Source: Microbacterium marinum
GTDB taxonomy: Bacteria; Actinomycetota; Actinomycetes; Actinomycetales; Microbacteriaceae
Direction of reading: 5' to 3'
Assembly (NCBI RefSeq): GCF_014204835.1
Contig: NZ_JACHMD010000001.1
Coordinates: 2,790,001 to 2,854,000 of the forward strand
Length of the DNA stretch: 64,000 nt
Below, piece by piece: positions 24,026-32,787 of the stretch. A model generated the notes under the pieces. It saw only the letters and a program-made list of their open reading frames with translations, had not been told where the DNA came from and made no database searches. Position numbers and translations under genes: made by a program. Positions within the stretch are counted from its first letter, which is position 1, and each line of letters begins with the position of its first letter.

Positions 24026-26890
24026 GTGTCCACTCTGCTGTTCTCGCTCGGCCGCTGGTCGTACCGGCACGCCTGGCGCGTGCTCATCGCCTGGATCCTT
24101 CTGCTCGGTCTCGTCGGAGGCAGCGTCGCGCTGCTCATGAAGGGCACCGACAACTCCTTCTCCATCCCGGGGACCGAGGCCCAGGAGGGAATCGAGCTCC
24201 TCAACCGCACGTTCCCGCAGGCGAGCGGCGCGAGCGCGCAGTTCGTCGTCGTCGCCCCCGAGGGCAGCCGCGTCGATGACGCGCCCCTGCGCGACGAGGT
24301 CGAAACCCTCGCGGACGGCCTGGCCGACGTCGACGGGGTCTCGAACGTCACCGTTCCCTACGACGAGATGGTCGACGGTCTCATCTCCGACGACGGACGC
24401 GCAGGCCTCGTTCAGCTCCAGTTCGATGGTCAGGCGATGGACGTGTCGGATGACACGATCGCCGACGTCGAACAGCTGGTCGCCGACTTCCGAGTCGACG
24501 CACCGGAGGGGACCACGTCGGCGCTCGGCGGCGATCTGTTCGCCACCTCCGTCCCGGCGCTCTCGATCATCGAGGCCGTCGGCGTCCTCATCGCCCTGTT
24601 CGTGCTCATCGTCACGTTCCGCTCCTTCGCGGTGGCGTGGTTCCCGCTCATCAGCGCGCTGATCGGCGTCGGCCTGGCCGTCGCCCTCATCTACGTCTCG
24701 ACCGCCGTCACGACGATCTCCTCGACCACCCCGATGCTCGCCGTCATGCTCGGACTCGCGGTCGGCATCGACTACTCGCTGTTCATCGTGTCGCGACATC
24801 AAGACCAGGTGCGCGCCGGCATGGATCCCGAGGAGTCCGCCGCACGCGCGACCGGCACCGCCGGCTCCGCCGTCGTCTTCGCCGGGGTGACCGTCATGAT
24901 CGCCCTCGTGGGGCTGAGCCTGGCCGGCATCCCCTTCCTGTCGACCATGGGTATCGCGGCCGCCGTCGCCGTCGCGATCGCGGTCGTGGTCTCGGTGAGC
25001 CTCACCCCCGCACTCCTCGGCTTCGCCAAGGGACGCGTCGCGGGATGGGGCGGCCGCACTCTCCAGCGCGGCTTCCCGACCCGTCGCCGCGCTCGCTCGA
25101 CGGATGCCGCGAACGCCGACGCCGAAGCTCCCGAGCCCGCTCCGAAGGCGACCCCCATGCGCCCCAACCGCTGGGTGATGCTCGTGACGCGGCATCCGAT
25201 CATCACGACGGTCGCCGTCGTGGTCGGACTCGGCATCATGGCCATCCCGTCGGCGAGCCTGCACCTCGCGCTGCCCAACGCCGGCGTCCAGCCGACCTCG
25301 AGCGAGGCGCGGCAGGCTTACGACCTGAACGCGGAGTACTTCGGCGCCGGGTCGAACGGCGCGCTGGTGATGGCCGGCACGATCGTGACGAGCACCGACC
25401 CGCTGGGTCTCATGGAGGATCTCAAAGCCGAGGTCGAGGACATCCCCGGCGTCGAGCGCGTCGCCCTCGCCACCCCCAACGAGACGGCCGACACCGGGCT
25501 GATCCAGATCGTCCCCACCACTGCGCCCGACGACCCCGCCACCGCCGACCTCGTGCGCGAGCTCCGCTCGCACCACGACGAGTGGCTCGACGAATACGGT
25601 GTCGACCTGAAGGTCACCGGCTTCACCGCCGTCGGCATCGACATCTCCGACCGGCTCGGCGCCGCGCTGCTGCCCTTCGGCATCTTCGTGGTGGGCCTGT
25701 CGTTCGTGCTGCTGATGATCGTCTTCCGGTCGATCTGGGTGCCGCTGAAGGCGACCCTCGGCTACCTGCTGTCGATCCTCGCCGCGTTCGGTGCGGTCGC
25801 CGCCGTCTTCGAATGGGGCTGGCTGGCCGAGGCGCTGCACGTCACCCGCACGGGCCCGGTGATCAGCTTCATGCCGATCATCCTGATGGGCGTCCTGTTC
25901 GGCCTCGCCATGGACTACGAGGTGTTCCTCGTCTCGCGCATGCGCGAGGACTTCGTCCACGGCCGGCGCGCCCGCGGCGGGCGCGGCGACCGGGCCACGG
26001 CCATCGCCGCGGTGCGCAGCGGCTTCACCGCCTCGGCCCGCGTCGTCGTCGCCGCGGCGGTGATCATGTTCGCCGTGTTCGCGGCCTTCGTCCCCGAAGG
26101 CGACAGCTCCATCAAACCGATCGCGCTGGGGCTCGCGGTGGGCATCGCCGTCGACGCCTTCCTCGTGCGTATGACCCTGGTCCCGGCCGTCATGGCTCTC
26201 CTCGGAGAGAAGGCATGGTGGATGCCGCGCTGGCTCGAGCGGCTGCTCCCCCACGTCGACATCGAGGGCGAGGCGGTCGAGCACGAGCGCGCCCATGCCC
26301 ACTGGCCCGAGCCCGACTACACCGGCGCCCTCGCCGCGGACGGTCTGGAGGTCCGCGCCGAAGGACCGGGCGGCAGCGACATCGTGCTGTTCCGCGATGC
26401 CTCGGTGCGCCTCGCCGACGGCGGCACGCTCCTGGTGACCGCCGACGACCCCCACAGTGCGCGCGCCTTCCTCCTCGCCGTCGCCGGACGCGTCGCGCCC
26501 ACGGAGGGACTCCTGCGGGTATCGGGGCATCTGCTGCCGGGCCGAGCCGCGTGGGTGCGAGCCCACGTCGGCGTCGCGGAGCTCTCCGGCTCGGACGCTC
26601 CCCTGACCGAGCAGCGTCGCGCCCTCGCCGGTCGCACCCGCTTCGTCGCGATCGCCGGTCTCGACACCCTCAGCGGCAGCGACCGCGATCAGGCCGCCGC
26701 GCTCATCCGCGACGCCGCCGCCGGGGTGACCGCACGGGGTCACGCACTCACGATCGTGGCCTCCGCCCGCGACCTCGCCTCCGCACGGAGTGTGCTCGCC
26801 GACGCGCACCGCACTCCCACCGACACGCTGGTCCTCGAGACCCGCACCCCTGCTCCCGCCGCCGCCGACACCCAGGTGATCCCCTCATGA
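24026..26890 (+). CDS. MMPL family transporter with C-terminal degenerate ABC-ATPase-like domain
   Basis: A 954-residue RND-superfamily exporter of the MMPL type: two halves, each with an extracytoplasmic domain and a bundle of helices, carrying the motifs GLAVGIDYSLFIVSRHQDQ and GLAMDYEVFLVSRMREDF with the proton-relay aspartates. From about residue 765 a cytosolic tail of about 185 residues follows that reads like an ABC nucleotide-binding domain: a strand pair LFRDASVRLADGGTLLVT, then AFLLAVAGRVAPTEGLLRVSG, and later a D-loop-like GLDTLSGSDRDQAAALI. The Walker A lysine and glycines are absent (TADDPHSARAF instead), so ATP hydrolysis is not expected. The GTG start has GGGAG upstream. It overlaps the next gene by ATGA. 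Confidence 0.9.
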   Translation: MSTLLFSLGRWSYRHAWRVLIAWILLLGLVGGSVALLMKGTDNSFSIPGTEAQEGIELLNRTFPQASGASAQFVVVAPEGSRVDDAPLRDEVETLADGLADVDGVSNVTVPYDEMVDGLISDDGRAGLVQLQFDGQAMDVSDDTIADVEQLVADFRVDAPEGTTSALGGDLFATSVPALSIIEAVGVLIALFVLIVTFRSFAVAWFPLISALIGVGLAVALIYVSTAVTTISSTTPMLAVMLGLAVGIDYSLFIVSRHQDQVRAGMDPEESAARATGTAGSAVVFAGVTVMIALVGLSLAGIPFLSTMGIAAAVAVAIAVVVSVSLTPALLGFAKGRVAGWGGRTLQRGFPTRRRARSTDAANADAEAPEPAPKATPMRPNRWVMLVTRHPIITTVAVVVGLGIMAIPSASLHLALPNAGVQPTSSEARQAYDLNAEYFGAGSNGALVMAGTIVTSTDPLGLMEDLKAEVEDIPGVERVALATPNETADTGLIQIVPTTAPDDPATADLVRELRSHHDEWLDEYGVDLKVTGFTAVGIDISDRLGAALLPFGIFVVGLSFVLLMIVFRSIWVPLKATLGYLLSILAAFGAVAAVFEWGWLAEALHVTRTGPVISFMPIILMGVLFGLAMDYEVFLVSRMREDFVHGRRARGGRGDRATAIAAVRSGFTASARVVVAAAVIMFAVFAAFVPEGDSSIKPIALGLAVGIAVDAFLVRMTLVPAVMALLGEKAWWMPRWLERLLPHVDIEGEAVEHERAHAHWPEPDYTGALAADGLEVRAEGPGGSDIVLFRDASVRLADGGTLLVTADDPHSARAFLLAVAGRVAPTEGLLRVSGHLLPGRAAWVRAHVGVAELSGSDAPLTEQRRALAGRTRFVAIAGLDTLSGSDRDQAAALIRDAAAGVTARGHALTIVASARDLASARSVLADAHRTPTDTLVLETRTPAPAAADTQVIPS

Positions 26891-29190
26891 CCCTCTCGTT
26901 CGAACGCTCACAGAACCGACGCCCGGTGACCTGGCTCACGCTGCTCGGCGTGCTCCTGCTGCCGGCGATCATCGGCGGCATCCTCGTCGCCGCCCTGTAC
27001 AACCCGACCGAACGTCTGGACGCGATGAACACCGCCATCGTGAACGACGACGAGCCGGTCGAGGTGAACGGGCAGACGACGCCGCTCGGCCGCCTGCTCA
27101 CCGCCGGGCTCGTCGAGGGCTCCGACGACCTCGACAGCAACCTCACCTGGACGATCAGCAACACCGAGGATGCCGAAGAAGGTCTCGCGGACGGCACCTA
27201 TGACGCCATCGTCACCATCCCCGAGAACTTCTCCGCCGCCGCGACTTCGACGGCTCCGGGCGGCAGCCCCGAGAAGGCGACCATCTCACTGACGACCCCG
27301 CCCGACAGCAAGATCGTGGACGACGCCATCACGACCCAGGTGACCCAGACCGCGGCATCGGTCCTCGGCGAGCAGCTCACCGAGACCTACCTCGAAAACG
27401 TGCTGCTCGGCTTCACCACCCTCGGCGAGCAGCTGGGCGAGGCCTCCGACGGCGCCACCCAGCTCGCCGACGGCGCGAGTGAGGCCGCCGACGGCGCCAC
27501 CCAGCTCGCCGACGGCGCCAGCACCGCCGCAACCGGCGGCTACTCTCTGGCCGACGGCATCCGGGAGCTCGCCGGCGGTGCGCAGGGCCTCTCCAGCGGC
27601 ATCCAGGCACTCGGCACCGGCTCCGCCGCTCTCGCCGGCGGCGCCGATCAGCTGGCCACCGGCGCCAACGCCGCCGCGGGCGGCCTCGGCCAGCTCGCAG
27701 ACGGAGCGGCGCAGCTCTCCTCCGGCGCCGCCGCGACCGCAGACGGTCTCGAGACCTGGGCCGCCAGCGCGCGCCCCGTGGCCGACGGCACACAGCAGTT
27801 GGCCGACGGTCTGGCCGCGGCCGCCGGGCAGACCGCAGCCATCCCGGCCATCCCCGACTCGGTCGTCGCCGGGCTGAAAGCCCTCACCTCCGACGGTCAG
27901 CAGAACAGTGCCGCCGTGGGCACCGCCGTGCAGGCGCTTCGCGATGCCGCGGACTCCTGCCTCGCCGAAGGCGGCAGCGCTGATCTGTGCGCCTCGCTGA
28001 CCGATGCCGCAGACGACGCGGAGGCCGCGCTTCCCGGCCTGCAGGAGGCCGTCAGCGACTCCGAGCAGCTCGCCGCCGACATCGACCAGCTTGCCCAGTT
28101 CGGCCCGACCCTGAGTGCAGGTCTCTCCGAGTACGCAAAGGCCGCGCAGCGTCTGGCGGCGGGCATGGACGGCCTCGCTGACGGCGCCGACCGCCTCGCC
28201 GGCGGGGCGAGCGGTCTCGCCGGCGGTGCCGCCGACCTCTCTTCGGGCGCCGACGAAGCGGCGACCGGTGTCGGCCGCCTCGCTGACGGCGCAGCGGAGA
28301 TCGCCACCGGCGCCGACGGCCTGGCCTCGGGCGCGGCACAGCTCGCCACCGGAGCGCAGACCTTCGCCGCAGGCGCCGGCACCGCGGCATCCGGCACCGA
28401 CGAACTCGCGAACGGCATCGGAGCGCTCTCGGACGGTGCCGGTGAGCTCTCCGGCGGGGTCACGCAGCTCGCCGACGGCACGGACGAGCTCGCCGACGGC
28501 CTCGGTCAGGCCGTCGACGGTGTGCCGACCTACACGGACAGCGAGGCGAAGGACCTCGCCGCCGTGGTCGCGAACCCGGTCGTCGCCGACGGCACCAGCA
28601 CCTCGTTCTTCGGCGCGTCGGCCGTGCCCCTGCTGGCGACGCTCGCGCTCTGGTTCGGCGGCCTCGCGTCGTTCCTCGTCCTGCAGGCCGTGCCGCGCGC
28701 CGCGCTCGGCTCGCGGCGCCCGTCGGCCGTGCTCGCGCTGCGCGCGCTCGCTCCCGGCGCGGCTCTCGGCGCCGCGCAGGGCCTGCTGGTCGCCGTCGTC
28801 GTGCAGCTCGCCGCCGGGTACGAGGTCGGCGCGTGGTCGGTGTTCGCCGCCCTCTGTGTCGTCGCCGGGGTCGCCTTCGCCGCCGTCAACCATGCCCTCG
28901 TCGCCCTCGCCGGTGGGGTGGGACGCTGGATCGCCGCGCTCGTCGGCGTCCTCGTCATCGCGACCGGAATCGTCTCGACGGTTCCCGGCGCCCTCGCCGA
29001 CATCGCGGGACTGCTCCCCACCGCACCCGCGTATCACGCCATGCTCGCGGCGCTGACCGAGTCCGACGGCGCGGCCACCGGCGCGGTGGGCCTCGTCATC
29101 TGGGCTGTGCTCGCGATCCTCGGCTCCGTCCTGGCCGTCACCCGGCACCGGTCGACGTCGGCCCGCGCGGTCCTCACGCAGCCCGCCTGA
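26887..29190 (+). CDS. YhgE/Pip domain-containing membrane protein
   Basis: A 767-residue protein of the YhgE/Pip (phage infection protein) family, related to EsaA-like proteins. One N-terminal helix (about 17-40) is followed by an extracytoplasmic domain, then by a long stretch (about 175-550) of heptad-like repeats of the type LADGAxxLAxGA, predicted to form extended helical coils, and about five or six C-terminal membrane helices with the ABC-2-like permease pattern. It is translationally coupled to the MMPL gene, a known pairing in actinobacteria, and probably works with it in moving lipophilic molecules. A strong terminator follows. Confidence 0.9.
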   Translation: MTLSFERSQNRRPVTWLTLLGVLLLPAIIGGILVAALYNPTERLDAMNTAIVNDDEPVEVNGQTTPLGRLLTAGLVEGSDDLDSNLTWTISNTEDAEEGLADGTYDAIVTIPENFSAAATSTAPGGSPEKATISLTTPPDSKIVDDAITTQVTQTAASVLGEQLTETYLENVLLGFTTLGEQLGEASDGATQLADGASEAADGATQLADGASTAATGGYSLADGIRELAGGAQGLSSGIQALGTGSAALAGGADQLATGANAAAGGLGQLADGAAQLSSGAAATADGLETWAASARPVADGTQQLADGLAAAAGQTAAIPAIPDSVVAGLKALTSDGQQNSAAVGTAVQALRDAADSCLAEGGSADLCASLTDAADDAEAALPGLQEAVSDSEQLAADIDQLAQFGPTLSAGLSEYAKAAQRLAAGMDGLADGADRLAGGASGLAGGAADLSSGADEAATGVGRLADGAAEIATGADGLASGAAQLATGAQTFAAGAGTAASGTDELANGIGALSDGAGELSGGVTQLADGTDELADGLGQAVDGVPTYTDSEAKDLAAVVANPVVADGTSTSFFGASAVPLLATLALWFGGLASFLVLQAVPRAALGSRRPSAVLALRALAPGAALGAAQGLLVAVVVQLAAGYEVGAWSVFAALCVVAGVAFAAVNHALVALAGGVGRWIAALVGVLVIATGIVSTVPGALADIAGLLPTAPAYHAMLAALTESDGAATGAVGLVIWAVLAILGSVLAVTRHRSTSARAVLTQPA
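27446..27518 (+). repeat. 42-bp-period repeat in the YhgE/Pip gene
   Basis: A 31-bp stretch at 27446-27476 recurs identically at 27488-27518, a period of 42 bp, or two heptads. It reflects recent duplication within the LADGA repeat region. Weaker copies continue downstream. Confidence 0.75.
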
Positions 29191-29204
29191 GCGCCTCCAC
29201 GCGC

Positions 29205-29234
29205 GATGCCCCCGTCCTCTTGGACGGGGGCATC
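29205..29234. terminator. strong intrinsic terminator, 13-bp stem
   Basis: Positions 29205-29217 and 29222-29234 are perfect complements with a TCTT tetraloop. It lies 14 nt after the YhgE/Pip stop and 29 nt before the stop of the convergent hydrolase gene, so it can serve both. Confidence 0.88.
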
Positions 29235-29263
29235 GTCGTCTCCGCGGGGTCAGGCGGCAGAGG

Positions 29264-29935
29264 TCAGGGCAGCCGCGCGTCCGCGAGCTCGTCGCGGACG
29301 CGCTCGGCGTACCGCCGGTCCCCCGCTTCGGTCGGATGAACGCCGTCCTCGGCGATCGGGATCTCCCACTCCAGCGCCGACACGTAGACGAAGCCGTGCT
29401 CCTCGGCGGCCGTGCGCAGCGCGGCATCCACCTGCACTTCCCCGTCCCTCGCCGGAACGTCCAGGGGCCCGATGACGACGACTGCGTCGGCGACATCGGC
29501 CGCACCGAAGACCTCGTCCACGGCCGCCTCGAGGGTCGTGGCACGGGCGAAGACGTCGTTGAGCCCGCCCTGGATGATCAGCGTCTCCCCCTCGGATGCT
29601 GCGCGAGCGATGCGATCCACGAACGAGTTCGGCCCGCAGGCGCCCCGATTCGCGTATCCCGTGAAGGGGACCGCGTCGAGCGTGACCGTCACCTCCGGGT
29701 CCAGTTCGACGAGGACGTCCGTCCAGCGGTGGCCGCGATCATCGAGCGTGTCGCCCGCTGAGTACGAGTCGCCGAGCACCGTCACGCCGTCGGGGCCGGA
29801 GCCGAGGGTCTCGATCTCGCCGTACTGCTGCTGATACGCGCGGATGTCGTCGCACCCCGGCGGCTCGCCCGGGCGCGCGATCACCACCGCGGTCACGGCG
29901 ACACCGGCCGCGACGACCGCGACCGCGGCGGCCAC
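29264..29935 (-). CDS. secreted SGNH/GDSL hydrolase
   Basis: About 223 residues. The GDSL block I is GDSYS with the nucleophile Ser57 counted from this start, block III is GLND, and block V is DGVHP near the C-terminus, giving the Ser-Asp-His set of SGNH esterases. A hydrophobic N-terminal segment of about 20 residues is a signal peptide or anchor. The start is uncertain. A CTG at 29965 would overlap the ccsB stop (CTGA) and add a basic MSGRLRARW-type n-region that a signal needs, while the GTG at 29935 lacks it. It ends the cytochrome c maturation operon; its substrate is unknown. Confidence 0.8.
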   Translation of the reverse strand: MAAAVAVVAAGVAVTAVVIARPGEPPGCDDIRAYQQQYGEIETLGSGPDGVTVLGDSYSAGDTLDDRGHRWTDVLVELDPEVTVTLDAVPFTGYANRGACGPNSFVDRIARAASEGETLIIQGGLNDVFARATTLEAAVDEVFGAADVADAVVVIGPLDVPARDGEVQVDAALRTAAEEHGFVYVSALEWEIPIAEDGVHPTEAGDRRYAERVRDELADARLP

Positions 29936-29961
29936 AACCCAGCGTGCGCGCAGACGGCCGC

Positions 29962-30978
29962 TCAGCTGAGACCGCTGTACGAGTGGAGGCCCTTGAAGAA
30001 CTGGTTCACGATCGTGAAGTTGAACAGGACCGCGCAGAAGCCGACGATCGAGAGCCAGGCCGACCGGGTGCCGCGCCACCCGCGCGTGGCTCGGGCGTGG
30101 ATGTACCCGGCGTACAGCACCCAGATCACGAAGGTCCAGACCTCCTTCGTGTCGAAGCCCCAGTACCGGCCCCACGCGTCGTTCGCCCAGATCGCCCCCG
30201 CGATGAGGGTGAACGTCCACAGGACGAAGCCGATGATCGCGAAGCGGTACGCGAGCGATTCGAGGACCTCGGCACTCGGCAGGGTGCGGAGGAAGGGCAT
30301 TCGCGTGCGAGGTGCGGCATCCGACCCCACAGCGGCCAGTGCGAGCCGCTCACGGCGGGACTGCAGGAGCTGCACCACCGAGAGGGCGAACGCGATGGCG
30401 AAGAAGGCCGACGCGAGCGAGGCGACGAAGACGTGGATGACGAGCCAGATGCTCTTGAGCGGGTCGGAGAGCGGGACGACCTCGACGTAGTACGCGAGCG
30501 CCGCGCCACCCAGCAGCACGACGATGAGACCGTTGACGAAGGCGCCGAGGAAGCGCAGGTCGTATTTCACGAGGACGCCGAGGAACACGGCGACGACCAG
30601 CATCGTGCCGGTCAGGGCGAACTCGTAGTTGTTCGACCACGGCACGCGGCCCGCGGCGATGCCACGGGTCACGTCGGCCCCCACGTGGAAGAGGAAGGCG
30701 ACGACCGTCATCACGACGCCCAGTCGCGCGAAGAGGAAGCGGCCGCGCTCGGACGGTCGGGCCTCGAGCGCGACCTTCGCGGCAGCCTCCTCGGCCCGGA
30801 TCTCATCGATCGTCTGGCCCCCGGCGGCCACCAGGGTGCGCTCCTTGACCCGCGCGTCCTGCGCCTGGATCGCCAGCTCAGAGCGGCGGGCGAGGTCGAC
30901 GGTGAAGGCGATGAAGCCGAGGGTGTAGATCGCGACAGCGGTCCACAGCAGCAGCACCGACAGATCATCGAGAGACAT
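29962..30978 (-). CDS. ccsB: cytochrome c biogenesis protein CcsB (ResC/CcsA type)
   Basis: A 338-residue membrane protein with about eight helices. The heme-handling WWD-like motif appears as WGRYWGFDTKEVWT in the second half, flanked by conserved histidines in periplasmic-side loops (LFHVGAD and IHVFVAS). Together with ResB it forms the system II haem export and cytochrome c synthetase. The ATG lies 27 nt after the resB stop with a GGAGG ribosome site (ATGGAGGTCC region read in reverse). Partners expected elsewhere are the cytochrome bc1 complex subunits. Confidence 0.95.
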   Translation of the reverse strand: MSLDDLSVLLLWTAVAIYTLGFIAFTVDLARRSELAIQAQDARVKERTLVAAGGQTIDEIRAEEAAAKVALEARPSERGRFLFARLGVVMTVVAFLFHVGADVTRGIAAGRVPWSNNYEFALTGTMLVVAVFLGVLVKYDLRFLGAFVNGLIVVLLGGAALAYYVEVVPLSDPLKSIWLVIHVFVASLASAFFAIAFALSVVQLLQSRRERLALAAVGSDAAPRTRMPFLRTLPSAEVLESLAYRFAIIGFVLWTFTLIAGAIWANDAWGRYWGFDTKEVWTFVIWVLYAGYIHARATRGWRGTRSAWLSIVGFCAVLFNFTIVNQFFKGLHSYSGLS

Positions 30979-31005
30979 GGAGGTCCTCCGAAGGGTGGGG
31001 TTCGT

Positions 31006-32787
31006 TCATTTTACGTTCGCCTGACGGTCACGGGCCGCTGCGGTCTCGCCCTGCAGAGCGGCACGATGCTCGCGTTCGAGGTCGGCGACGGCGAGCGCGA
31101 TGGCGGGGTCCTCACCGCGCGCGAGCCCCGCGTACTCGAGTCGGACGGTGTCACCGTCCGCGGTCGCCTTGACCCACATCCGACGACGGGGCACGAAGAG
31201 GGCGGCGAAGAGTCCGACGAGGGCGAGGATCGCGAACACGAGGACCCAGATGGCCCCGGAGTTGTTGTGCACCGAGAGGGAGATGTAGCGCTTGACCGCC
31301 TCGGGAGCGCCTTCGGCGGTCGCGTCCTCGAAGGTGATCGTGCCGAGACCGTTCGGCAGGTCGACCGTCTCACCGGGGACGAGCTCGAGGGAGGCCAGGC
31401 CGGAATCGCCGCCGGCGAGCTGTTCCATCCCCGTCGGATCGAGGGCGTACACCGACCGAGGCGTGCCGTCGTCGATGCCCAGGTCGCCCGCGTAGACCCA
31501 GAAGGTCATCCGCGGATTGAGGAGGTCGCCGTACATGGAGGTGAGCGCGCCGGTGTCGAGGCTTCCCGCAGTCGGGTAGAAGAAGCCGACGAGGCCCAGC
31601 TGCTCCGCGGAGCCGTCGGCGCCCACGATGCCGTCCGCGACCTTCACGACGCCCTGCGAGGTCATGTTGCCGTCCTGCGGGAGGAAGGGCACCGACTCAC
31701 CGAAGACGACCTCGCCCTCGGCGTTGCGGACGGTGATGGTAGGCGCGTACCCGTTGCCCATCAGATAGATGCGGTCGCCGGCCATCGTGATCGGATGGTT
31801 CACCCGGATGACGTCGGTCTTCGGCGCCTCACCCGGGAAGCGCGTCGTGACGTGCGCCTGGAAGTCGCCCGACTGCCCCTGGCCGGCTTCGCCGATCGGC
31901 GTGTAGGTCACATCGAACCGGTCGAGCGAGATGGAGTACGGCGTCAGCCCGTTCTCGCGGTCGACGAACCGGCCGGGGTTGAACGAGGTGTACCCGAGCC
32001 CCAGGGAGTTCACGAAGCCGTCGCCCTCGGTGATCACGGTCTGCCCGGTGTAGGTGAAGCCGCCGCCGATCCCGACGGAGATCAGGATGCCGACGAGGGC
32101 GCCGTGGAAGAGCAGGTTGCCCGTCTCGCGGATGTATCCGCGCTCGGCCGAGACCGAGGCCACGCCGTCGCGGTCGTACCGTTCGACCCGGTATCGCGCC
32201 GAGCGCAGCTGCGCCTGGGCGAGGTCGATCGCGTGCGACGCGTGCGACGCGGCATCCTCACCCTCGGGGACCTCAGCGGTCGTCTCGAGGTGATCGTCGA
32301 GTCGGGAGAGCCTCGCGGGCGTGCGCGGCGGCCGCTGGCGCAGCGCCTTCCAGTGATGCTTCGTGCGCGGCAGCACGCAGCCGATCAGCGAGATGAACAG
32401 CAGGATGTAGATCGACGAGAACCACACCGACGTGTACACGTCGAACAGCTGCAGCGCCTCGAAGAGGTCGACGAGGTCGGGGTTGTTCACCCGCCACTGC
32501 GAGACGCCGTTCGGATCGGCGCTGCGCTGCGGCACGAGCGAACCCGGGATCGCGGCGATGGCCAGCAGCAGCAGGAGCACCAGCGCGGTGCGCATGCTCG
32601 TGAGCTGACGCCATCCCCAGCGCAGCCACCCCACGATGCCGAGCTGGGGCTGCGTCGGGGCACCGTCGGACGACGAGCCGCCGGTGGCGGCGAGGCGATC
32701 ACTGTTCTCGAGGCGGTCCCCGTGGTCGAGGTGGTCGCTGGGACGCAGCGGGCCGTCGACGGGTCGGTCAGAGGAAGGTCGGGACAC
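31006..32787 (-). CDS. resB: cytochrome c biogenesis protein ResB
   Basis: A 593-residue system II component. It has three N-terminal helices (LVLLLLLAIAAIPGSLVPQR marks the first), a large extracytoplasmic domain, and one C-terminal helix (WVLVFAILALVGLFAALFV) before a charged tail. The motif RYRVERYD and the loop around GALVGILISVGIGGGFTYTG are typical. The complex attaches haem to apocytochrome c outside the membrane. The GTG start overlaps the ccdA stop by 20 nt, so the two are coupled. Residues 1-50 are polar and poorly conserved. Confidence 0.94.
   Translation of the reverse strand: MSRPSSDRPVDGPLRPSDHLDHGDRLENSDRLAATGGSSSDGAPTQPQLGIVGWLRWGWRQLTSMRTALVLLLLLAIAAIPGSLVPQRSADPNGVSQWRVNNPDLVDLFEALQLFDVYTSVWFSSIYILLFISLIGCVLPRTKHHWKALRQRPPRTPARLSRLDDHLETTAEVPEGEDAASHASHAIDLAQAQLRSARYRVERYDRDGVASVSAERGYIRETGNLLFHGALVGILISVGIGGGFTYTGQTVITEGDGFVNSLGLGYTSFNPGRFVDRENGLTPYSISLDRFDVTYTPIGEAGQGQSGDFQAHVTTRFPGEAPKTDVIRVNHPITMAGDRIYLMGNGYAPTITVRNAEGEVVFGESVPFLPQDGNMTSQGVVKVADGIVGADGSAEQLGLVGFFYPTAGSLDTGALTSMYGDLLNPRMTFWVYAGDLGIDDGTPRSVYALDPTGMEQLAGGDSGLASLELVPGETVDLPNGLGTITFEDATAEGAPEAVKRYISLSVHNNSGAIWVLVFAILALVGLFAALFVPRRRMWVKATADGDTVRLEYAGLARGEDPAIALAVADLEREHRAALQGETAAARDRQANVK

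Noticed and set aside
23846..26809. 987-codon minus-strand frame opposite the MMPL gene
   Set aside because: The translation is a His/Arg/Asp/Gly-rich antisense product with no recognisable domain.
24637..26886. Plus-strand frame of 750 codons before the YhgE/Pip start
   Set aside because: It is the third-position-shifted shadow of the MMPL gene: arginine- and proline-rich and without domains. The real start is the ATG at 26887.
27446..28510. CRISPR array
   Set aside because: Repeats are in-frame coding heptads with no unique spacers. The same applies to the 18-bp units at 56699-56860. No cas genes are present.
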